A stretch of 10,884 nucleotides of DNA from the NCBI GenBank assembly GCA_944391255.1, contig CALXSW010000105.1:1-10884 (forward strand), given 5' to 3'. The stretch comes from an uncultured Clostridia bacterium. GTDB lineage: Bacteria > Bacillota > Clostridia > UBA1381. A program made the position numbers and the translations under genes. Each line of letters begins with the position of its first letter. Within the stretch, counting starts at the first letter, position 1. The notes under the pieces were generated by a model. The model did no database searches and had not been told where the DNA came from. It was given only the letters and a program-made list of their open reading frames with translations. Shown here piece after piece: positions 5,965 to 10,884 of the stretch.

Positions 5965-6812
5965 TATAACATCGCCTCCAATTCTGCAATTTTTGCATCA
6001 AGTTCAGCAATAGCCTGGTTATACTGTTCCTCATTCGGAGCGCTTCCGTGCCATGCCGCATTGTTTTCCATAAATGATACGTTCTTGCCCTTTACAGACT
6101 TCATAATAACAGCTGTCGGCTTGCCCTTGCATGCCTTTGCAGCCTCGATCGCATTATAAAGCTCTTCAAAATTATGAGCGTCAGCTATAATTACATTCCA
6201 GCCAAAAGCCTTGAACTTTTCATCGATAGGTGTAGGGTTCATAACCTTTGTTATATCGCCGTCTATCTGAAGACCGTTGTTATCTACAAAGATCGTGAAG
6301 TTGTCCAGCTTGTAATGAGGCGCAAACATTGCCTGCTCCCATACCTGTCCTTCTTCAAGCTCTCCGTCTCCGAGTATCGAATATACTCTGTAGTCCTTCT
6401 TGTCAAGCTTAGCTGCCAAAGCCATACCGCCGGCAACGCTCACGCCCTGACCTAAAGAACCTGTTGACATATCAATACCTGGTATCTTGTTAAGAACAGG
6501 ATGTCCCTGCAAATAGCTTCCAATGCTTCTCAATCCTGCTATATCCTCAACCGGGAAATAACCTCTTTCAGCGAGTGTGCCGTAAAGCGCAGGCGCTGTG
6601 TGTCCCTTTGACAGAACAAATCTGTCTCTGTCAGGATTCTGCGGATCCTTAGGATCTACATTCATCACCTCAAAATACAATAGCGTCAAAACATCAGCGA
6701 TCGAAAGTGAACCGCCCGGGTGACCTGACTGTGCGTTGTAAACACCCGTTAAAGCATGCTTGCGAACCTTGTTCGCAATAATTGCTAATTCAATAGCTCT
6801 TTTTGCATCCAT
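5964..6812 (-). CDS. Transketolase, N-terminal (thiamine pyrophosphate-binding) subunit
   Basis: About 282 residues, the pyrophosphate-binding domain of a split transketolase. Visible marks are SGHPGGSLS (29-37), with a His expected to contact the cofactor, and LSKGHTAPALYGTLAERGYF (67-86). MSTGSLGQGVSVAGGMALA (115-133) follows, then the thiamine-diphosphate motif from GDGELEEGQVWE (148-159) to DNN (177-179), whose Asp and Asn bind the metal. GAGGAGG-like sequence (GAGGAGG, 6830-6824) precedes two possible starts: ATG at 6812 (11 bases away) and an in-frame TTG at 6818 (5 bases away). I prefer the ATG, but the difference is only two residues. The gene lies 42 bases after mrnC with AT-only palindromes in the gap, and its stop overlaps the C-subunit start by one base. 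Confidence 0.95.
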   Translation of the reverse strand: MDAKRAIELAIIANKVRKHALTGVYNAQSGHPGGSLSIADVLTLLYFEVMNVDPKDPQNPDRDRFVLSKGHTAPALYGTLAERGYFPVEDIAGLRSIGSYLQGHPVLNKIPGIDMSTGSLGQGVSVAGGMALAAKLDKKDYRVYSILGDGELEEGQVWEQAMFAPHYKLDNFTIFVDNNGLQIDGDITKVMNPTPIDEKFKAFGWNVIIADAHNFEELYNAIEAAKACKGKPTAVIMKSVKGKNVSFMENNAAWHGSAPNEEQYNQAIAELDAKIAELEAML

Positions 6813-6832
6813 TTTCAAATAAGCCTCCTCTG

Positions 6833-6863
6833 ATAATTTAAATTATTAAGTTATTTAATAATT
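6833..6863. repeat. Overlapping AT-only palindromes between mrnC and the transketolase genes
   Basis: ATAATTTAAATTAT (6833-6846) is a perfect 14-bp palindrome. Overlapping it, AATTATTAA (6841-6849) and TTAATAATT (6855-6863) form a perfect 9-bp inverted repeat with a 5-base spacer that covers the mrnC stop codon. With only A-T pairs the hairpin is weak. It is not a standard terminator. Confidence 0.4.
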
Positions 6864-7268
6864 AACTTTTTTCGCCGCCTGAACAGCGTCAAACGACATT
6901 TCCATCAGCTCTTGCATTCTCTCAATTCTCCCTGACACATACAGCCATCCCAATAATGCTTCAAAGCCGGTTGCGCGTCTGTATTCACCTACATCCGCAT
7001 TTTTAGGCACGGTATAGGATTTTGTGTTCCTGCCGCGCTTATATGCCGCCAATTCATCATCTGCAAGCGCGCTTTCAATCGCAGCTACCGCCTCAGACTG
7101 ACCGTGCGCGCTGACAAATTTTATAGCCATGACGTGCATTTTATTAGCATTAAGCCCCGCGTGCTCGCATATTATCCGCGAACGCACATATACATCATAC
7201 AGCGAGTCGCCTATGTACGCCAGCACAAGGGGATTATACTCATTTGGTTTTTTTGTGAACTCCATCAT
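6855..7268 (-). CDS. mrnC: Mini-ribonuclease III (Mini-III), 23S rRNA maturation
   Basis: The 137-residue product is an RNase III catalytic domain without the double-stranded RNA-binding domain, which defines Mini-III. In Bacillus subtilis this dimeric enzyme trims the 5' and 3' ends of 23S rRNA precursor. LAYIGDSLYDVYVRSRI (16-32) contains Asp21, KFVSAHGQSEAV (50-61) and KRGRNTKS (77-84) are the next conserved blocks, and EYRRATGFEALLGWLY (95-110) contains Glu103. Asp21 and Glu103 match the catalytic acids of the Bacillus enzyme. The start ATG at 7268 overlaps the cysS stop in an ATGA junction, with GGAG at 7281-7278; a second ATG follows directly. The cysS-mrnC order is conserved in Firmicutes. 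The rRNA methyltransferase gene rlmB, which often follows, is absent, and transketolase genes come next instead. Confidence 0.95.
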   Translation of the reverse strand: MMEFTKKPNEYNPLVLAYIGDSLYDVYVRSRIICEHAGLNANKMHVMAIKFVSAHGQSEAVAAIESALADDELAAYKRGRNTKSYTVPKNADVGEYRRATGFEALLGWLYVSGRIERMQELMEMSFDAVQAAKKVNY

Positions 7269-8656
7269 TCAGCTATACTCCATTTCACGCCGTCCGGAGT
7301 ATCCTTCAGGACAATGTTCATTTCTTTAAGCTTGTCGCGGATAGCGTCAGCTGTTGCCCAATCCTTATTAGCTCTAGCCTCCGCTCTCTTCGCTATCAGC
7401 TCTTCAACCTCCGCGTCAAGAGATTTCTCTTTTACCTTATTGAATAAGCCGAGGACTGCGCCAAGCTCTCTTATTTTGCCAAGAGCGGCTTTTATCGCTT
7501 CTTTTCCGCTCTCCTTTGATATTTCCGTATTAGCCAGATAAACTATATCGAAAATAGCCGCTATCGCGTCCGCGGTATTAAGATCATCGTCCATTGCGGC
7601 CTTGAACTTATCCTCGCACGCTGAAAGCTTTTTCACAAGCTCTTCATCAGCAGACTTTTCATCAGCTTTTTTAAGAAGAAATTCAAGATTATCTATACAT
7701 GTGTAAACACGCTCCACCGCTGACTTAGCCTGCTCCATAAGAGTATCTGAAAAATTGATAGGGTTTCTGTAATGAGCCGAAAGCATGAAATACCGGATCA
7801 CCTCTCCGTCATATTTCTCGCGTATATCTCTTACTGTAAAGAAATTTCCAAGAGATTTGCTCATCTTCTGATTATTTATATTTATATATCCGTTATGCAT
7901 CCAGTAATTGGCGAACGGCTTTCCGTTTGCGCACTCGCTCTGCGCGATCTCGTTCTCGTGGTGCGGGAATATAAGATCCTGACCGCCCGAATGGATATCT
8001 ATCGTTTCGCCTAAGAATTTATTTGCCATAGCGGAACATTCTATATGCCATCCCGGTCTTCCCTCGCCCCACGGGCTTTCCCAAGCCGGTTCGCCCTCTT
8101 TTTTTGCCTTCCAGAGAGCGAAGTCCATTGGATCGTTCTTATGCTCGTTTACGTCAATTCTCGCGCCTGCCTCAAGATCCTCAAGCGGCTGCTTTGACAG
8201 CTTTCCGTACTCTCCGAACTTCTTTGTTGAAAAATATACGTTTCCGTCAACCGCGTATGCGTATCCGTTATCAACAAGCTTTTTAACTATATCTATGATC
8301 GCGTCTATATTCTCCGTAGCCTTAGGATGGACAGTAGCCTTTTTTACGCCAATTGACGCGGCGTCCTTATAATACTCCGCTATAAATCTGTCACCCAGCT
8401 CTTTAACTGTTATGCCTTCCTCATTTGCGCGCTTTATCATCTTATCGTCTATATCGGTAAAGTTCTGAACGAATGTCACCTTATATCCGATATATTCCAG
8501 ATATCTGCGCATAGTGTCAAATATTATAAACGGTCTCGCGTTTCCTATATGAAAGTAATCATAAACAGTAGGACCGCATGAATACATCTTGACATTATCT
8601 TTATCTATCGGAACAAATTTCTCTTTTTTGCGTGTTAAAGTATCATATATTTTCAT
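7265..8656 (-). CDS. cysS: Cysteinyl-tRNA synthetase
   Basis: The 463-residue product matches the usual length of this class I synthetase, which charges tRNA-Cys with cysteine in an ATP-dependent reaction. The catalytic signatures are HIGN (36-39) and KMSKS (264-268). The active-site zinc that selects cysteine would be held by Cys27 (in YSCGPTVYDYFHIGN), Cys207 (in GWHIECSAM), His232 and Glu236 (in FPHHENEIAQSE), the same set as in E. coli. The C-terminal part (about 305-463) is the helical anticodon-recognition region. I chose ATG 8656: the family starts at MKIYDTLT, and GAGG lies at 8671-8668. The open frame extends 27 codons further upstream, but that stretch holds the promoter and is not family-like. 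It heads the minus-strand block with mrnC and probably the genes behind. Confidence 0.97.
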   Translation of the reverse strand: MKIYDTLTRKKEKFVPIDKDNVKMYSCGPTVYDYFHIGNARPFIIFDTMRRYLEYIGYKVTFVQNFTDIDDKMIKRANEEGITVKELGDRFIAEYYKDAASIGVKKATVHPKATENIDAIIDIVKKLVDNGYAYAVDGNVYFSTKKFGEYGKLSKQPLEDLEAGARIDVNEHKNDPMDFALWKAKKEGEPAWESPWGEGRPGWHIECSAMANKFLGETIDIHSGGQDLIFPHHENEIAQSECANGKPFANYWMHNGYININNQKMSKSLGNFFTVRDIREKYDGEVIRYFMLSAHYRNPINFSDTLMEQAKSAVERVYTCIDNLEFLLKKADEKSADEELVKKLSACEDKFKAAMDDDLNTADAIAAIFDIVYLANTEISKESGKEAIKAALGKIRELGAVLGLFNKVKEKSLDAEVEELIAKRAEARANKDWATADAIRDKLKEMNIVLKDTPDGVKWSIAE

Positions 8657-8696
8657 AAAAAAACAAACCTCTTTTCTATCTGTTATATACCCTATC

Positions 8697-8725
8697 ATTA
8701 TATCATTTCTTTTCAAAAAAAACAA
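8697..8725 (-). promoter_or_regulatory. Predicted promoter of cysS
   Basis: On the minus strand, TTGTTT (8725-8720) and a perfect TATAAT (8702-8697) are 17 bases apart. The start would be near 8690, giving a leader of about 34 bases. That is too short for the T-box riboswitch common upstream of Firmicute tRNA synthetase genes. The -35 is weak; the -10 is clear. Confidence 0.65.
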
Positions 8726-8765
8726 CCACTTTAACAAAAATTATTTACAAAATTTATGCTTGCTA

Positions 8766-8794
8766 TTGAAAACATCGTTAGTTTGTGCTAAAAT
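8766..8794 (+). promoter_or_regulatory. Predicted promoter of the DtxR-like regulator gene
   Basis: TTGAAA (8766-8771) and TAAAAT (8789-8794) are separated by 17 bases. Transcription would start near 8801, leaving a leader of about 73 bases before the GTG at 8874. It is back to back with the cysS promoter, the two -35 elements being about 40 bp apart. Confidence 0.7.
8778..8791. promoter_or_regulatory. TTAG-N6-CTAA dyad overlapping the regulator's -10
   Basis: TTAG (8778-8781) and CTAA (8788-8791) form a short inverted repeat overlapping the -10 hexamer. DtxR/IdeR boxes have related TTAGG...CCTAA ends, so this could be an autoregulatory operator. The arms are only four bases, so chance is not excluded. 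Confidence 0.35.
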
Positions 8795-8873
8795 AGATTT
8801 AATAAACTAATTATTGTTTCATTTTAAAATTGATATCAGACAAATAATAATTGAAGAACGGAGGAGAAATATC

Positions 8874-9245
8874 GTGAAACTGCTTGAATCAGGTGAGATG
8901 TATCTGGAAACTATTCTGATATTAAAAAACAGATATGGATATGTGCGTTCTATAGATATCGCCAACGAGCTTAAATACTCAAAGCCAAGTGTTTCAAGAG
9001 CGGTGTCTATACTCAAAGAAAACGGGTATATAACAAATGATCCTCACGGTATGATCTTGCTGACAGACAAGGGAATGGAGATAGCGAGCAGCATCTATGA
9101 CAGACATAAGACCCTCACAAGTTATCTTATATCATTAGGCGTCAGTGAAGAAACAGCACAGACTGACGCATGCCGCATGGAGCATGTTATAAGCAACGAA
9201 ACGCTTCAAAAAATAAAGGAGCATATGTTAGACAGCAATGAATAA
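8874..9245 (+). CDS. DtxR/MntR-family metal-dependent transcriptional regulator (short form)
   Basis: The 123-residue product has the DtxR/MntR layout: an N-terminal winged helix (about 1-65, with IDIANELKYSKPSVSRAVSIL) and a metal-binding dimerisation region (about 66-120). It has no C-terminal SH3-like domain, as in MntR. The metal ligands look like DtxR, not MntR: Met9 (in GEMYLETI) sits where DtxR has Met10 and MntR has Asp8, and DACRMEHV supplies Cys100, Glu103 and His104, matching DtxR Cys102, Glu105 and His106. His78 (in DRHKTL) fits DtxR His79, but the positions of DtxR Glu83 and His98 appear to be Thr and Gln. That suggests an iron-type primary site with an altered ancillary site. 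The start is GTG 8874 with GGAGG at 8860-8864; an upstream TTG at 8814 has no binding site. No metal transporter is nearby, so its targets are elsewhere. Confidence 0.9.
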   Translation: MKLLESGEMYLETILILKNRYGYVRSIDIANELKYSKPSVSRAVSILKENGYITNDPHGMILLTDKGMEIASSIYDRHKTLTSYLISLGVSEETAQTDACRMEHVISNETLQKIKEHMLDSNE

Positions 9246-9250
9246 AAAAT

Positions 9251-9297
9251 GCAGCTGATTACGATCCTGTGAGATCTAAGTCAGCTGCTGTTTTTTT
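9251..9297. terminator. Terminator between the regulator gene and gpsA
   Basis: GCAGCTGA (9251-9258) pairs with TCAGCTGC (9281-9288). Inside the loop, GATC (9263-9266) can pair with GATC (9273-9276), giving a longer bulged hairpin. Seven T's follow on the plus strand (9291-9297), and A's at 9244-9249 precede it, so it could also act on the minus strand for gpsA. The gpsA stop codon overlaps the T-run. Confidence 0.85.
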
Positions 9298-10276
9298 ATT
9301 CCGGTTTTTTATCTCTTGTCATCAATGAATTTACCGCGTCGCGCGGATCTTTATTTTCAAAGAGGATCTTATATGCCTCCTCTATTATAGGCGCGCTTAC
9401 ATTGTATCTTTTAGCGAGATTGTACGCCGCTGTTGACGTGTTTATGCCCTCGACTACCATATGCACCTTTTTGACCGCTTCTTCTCTCGTCATTCCGCCG
9501 CCTATAAGCTTTCCGGCAGTATAATTTCTTGAAAGAGTGCTTGTTCCGGTAACGATAAGATCGCCTAATCCGGAAAGTCCGGCAAAGGTTGATGCCTTTG
9601 CGCCCATAGCAACGCCTATTCGCGTTATTTCTGCACAGCCGCGGGTTATGAGCGCTGCCTTTGTATTATCACCGTATCCCAGTCCATCTGATATTCCGGC
9701 GCAAAGAGCTATGACATTTTTTAAAGCTCCGCCCAATTCAACGCCTATAATATCCTCCGATGTGTATACTCTGAACGTGTCACACATAAAGAGATCCTGC
9801 AAAAATTCTGCCGTTTCATTCGTTTCAGACGCGACAACAACAGTTGTCGGTATCTTTCTGCTGACCTCCTCCGCGTGAGATGGGCCGCTTAAAACTGAAA
9901 TATCGGCATAAGGCATTTCTTCCTTATACACCTGCGACAGGCGCAGCTCTTTTTCAAGTCCCTTTGATATATTTACTATCTTCTGTCCCGGCGCGACAAA
10001 CTCCGCCATCGCTCTCGCCGTAGTGCGTGTTGCGGGAGATGGAGCCGCTGTCACAATAACCTCAGCGCCCTTTATACATTCTTCCATATTGTGAGTACAA
10101 ACTATATTATCAGGCAGCTTTACTCCGGGCAGGAACTCCTTGTTCTCTCTGTCCGCGTTGAGCCTGTCGGTTTCCTCCTGGATCCATGACCACAAATACA
10201 CGTCATTCCCTTTTTCAGCAAGAAGTATAGCTATGGCAGTACCCCAGCCGCCTGAACCGATAACAGCTGTTTTCAT
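9296..10276 (-). CDS. gpsA: NAD(P)-dependent glycerol-3-phosphate dehydrogenase
   Basis: The 326-residue cytoplasmic enzyme reduces dihydroxyacetone phosphate to sn-glycerol 3-phosphate, the backbone of phospholipids. GSGGWGTAIA (7-16) is the nucleotide-binding loop of the Rossmann fold. NISKGLEKE (102-110), SGPSHAEEV (130-138) and ELGGALKNVIALCAGISDGL (180-199, with the expected catalytic Lys186) are family blocks, as are the FAGLSGLGDLIVT segment (231-243) and VVEGINT (274-280). I chose ATG 10276 (MKTAVIG). AGGGG lies at 10293-10289, 12 bases off, which is a little long. An in-frame ATG at 10288 abuts that site, leaving no spacing. The gene follows plsY after 33 bases with no terminator, so the two steps are probably cotranscribed. 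Confidence 0.96.
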   Translation of the reverse strand: MKTAVIGSGGWGTAIAILLAEKGNDVYLWSWIQEETDRLNADRENKEFLPGVKLPDNIVCTHNMEECIKGAEVIVTAAPSPATRTTARAMAEFVAPGQKIVNISKGLEKELRLSQVYKEEMPYADISVLSGPSHAEEVSRKIPTTVVVASETNETAEFLQDLFMCDTFRVYTSEDIIGVELGGALKNVIALCAGISDGLGYGDNTKAALITRGCAEITRIGVAMGAKASTFAGLSGLGDLIVTGTSTLSRNYTAGKLIGGGMTREEAVKKVHMVVEGINTSTAAYNLAKRYNVSAPIIEEAYKILFENKDPRDAVNSLMTRDKKPE

Positions 10277-10309
10277 CAGCAAATTCATCCCCTTTCATAC
10301 TCGTTTAGA

Positions 10310-10884
10310 TCAGCCATTCTTTTTTGCGCCAAGCTTATTTTCCTTTCCTTGGACAAGACGCACAATATTTGCTCTGTGCTTAAATACGAGAAGAGCTGCA
10401 AGGATTATAAAGCACACTCTTCCGACAGTGCTGTCTGACTTAATGCACTCTATAACAGCGAACAGCACCGCTGCCATTATAGAGCCGAGAGATACATATC
10501 TCGTAAGCGCCATTATGAGTATTGCTGCCGCGAGAACTATAAGTCCCGTCTGCCAATCCCACATAAGCAGAACTCCTAAACCTGTCGCGACAGCCTTTCC
10601 GCCTTTAAATCCAAAAAATACAGGATAGCAGTGTCCGACCGCGACAAACAGACCGGCAATAAACACGATGTAGTCCGGCGCGTTAAACAGATGTATCATA
10701 AGTCTTGACAGCAGTATCGCTACAACGCCTTTTAATATATCGAGTATCAGCGTTATGACCGCATATTTTTTTCCCATCGTTCTCAGCATATTAGTAGCGC
10801 CCGCGTTTCCGGAGCCGCTCTCTCTTATATCCTTGCCGCTTACCGCCTTTGATATCAAAATAGAGGAATTGATACTTCCTATCA
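10310..10884 (-). CDS. plsY: Glycerol-3-phosphate acyltransferase PlsY, 5' end cut by the window
   Basis: PlsY is an integral membrane enzyme that moves an acyl group from acyl-phosphate (made by PlsX) onto sn-glycerol 3-phosphate, giving lysophosphatidic acid. The frame stays open to the right edge, reading IGSINSSILISKAVSGKDI before the first conserved block, so the start lies outside and only the first several residues are missing. The apparent TTG start at 10858 is internal. The three active-site loops are visible: SGSGNAGATN, then FGFKGGKAVATG, then HRANIVRLVQGKENKLG near the C terminus. Hydrophobic segments between them fit the five-helix topology. The tail AKKNG is basic and cytoplasmic-looking. 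It lies 33 bases upstream of gpsA, whose product is its substrate. In many clostridia the GTPase gene der precedes this pair; that cannot be checked here. Confidence 0.96.
   Translation of the reverse strand, partial: IGSINSSILISKAVSGKDIRESGSGNAGATNMLRTMGKKYAVITLILDILKGVVAILLSRLMIHLFNAPDYIVFIAGLFVAVGHCYPVFFGFKGGKAVATGLGVLLMWDWQTGLIVLAAAILIMALTRYVSLGSIMAAVLFAVIECIKSDSTVGRVCFIILAALLVFKHRANIVRLVQGKENKLGAKKNG

Noticed and set aside
7104..7541. 145-codon plus-strand ORF across mrnC and cysS
   Set aside because: It is antisense to two conserved genes, with low-complexity Ser/Ala/Leu content and no start signals.
8657..8737. N-terminal extension of CysRS by 27 residues
   Set aside because: The stretch contains the predicted promoter and ribosome binding site. 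CysRS proteins begin at MKIYDTLT or similar.
8814..8873. TTG start at 8814 for the DtxR-like regulator
   Set aside because: It has no ribosome binding site. The GTG at 8874 has GGAGG at 9-base spacing, and homology begins after it.
10140..10628. 162-codon plus-strand ORF across gpsA and plsY
   Set aside because: It is antisense to two conserved genes whose families are certain, and no protein features are recognised.
10856..10858. TTG at 10858 as the plsY start
   Set aside because: The frame continues upstream to the window edge with clear PlsY sequence (IGSIN...), so this codon is internal.

Overview
The window looks like chromosome from a low-to-moderate G+C Firmicute, most likely a Clostridia-class anaerobe. 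Pointers are the strong GGAGG-type ribosome binding sites, heavy use of ATA (Ile) codons, a transketolase split into two subunits, Mini-RNase III directly behind cysS, a PlsY-type acyltransferase next to gpsA, and a BlaI/MecI-family repressor. The assignment rests on gene content and style, not on a database match.

Layout. The left edge (1-180, minus) holds the N-terminal half of a BlaI/MecI-type repressor behind a consensus promoter that carries two operator-like dyads. An AT-rich gap of about 290 bp follows, then a MATE-family efflux gene (607-1953, plus) with its own promoter. A strong bidirectional terminator (1972-2014) separates it from convergent mtnN (2025-2711, minus). A 60-residue protein of unknown function (2836-3018, plus) diverges from mtnN. 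Its end overlaps the end of an Sfp-type phosphopantetheinyl transferase gene (3005-3616, minus), which is translationally coupled to an upstream sirtuin gene (3613-4335, minus).

The centre is a long minus-strand block read from right to left: cysS (8656-7265), mrnC (7268-6855, ATGA overlap), the two transketolase subunits (6812-5964 and 5964-5032, TAATG overlap) and an unrecognised lipoprotein (4999-4439), ending at a hairpin (4379-4409). A promoter sits just upstream of cysS. The gaps are short and I see no terminator inside the block, so it may be one operon coupling cysteinyl-tRNA charging, 23S rRNA maturation and the non-oxidative pentose phosphate pathway.

Divergent from cysS is a short DtxR/MntR-family metal sensor (8874-9245, plus) whose visible ligands resemble the primary iron site of DtxR. 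A bidirectional hairpin separates it from gpsA (10276-9296, minus). Upstream of gpsA is plsY, cut at its 5' end by the right edge. PlsY and GpsA work in consecutive steps of phospholipid synthesis: GpsA makes sn-glycerol 3-phosphate and PlsY acylates it to lysophosphatidic acid.

Most of the window is ordinary housekeeping. I found no tRNA, rRNA, CRISPR array, insertion sequence, phage gene or defence system. The parts most worth a second look are the 60-residue ORF, the autoregulatory-looking BlaI-type promoter, the unusual metal-site pattern of the DtxR-like regulator and the unrecognised lipoprotein.
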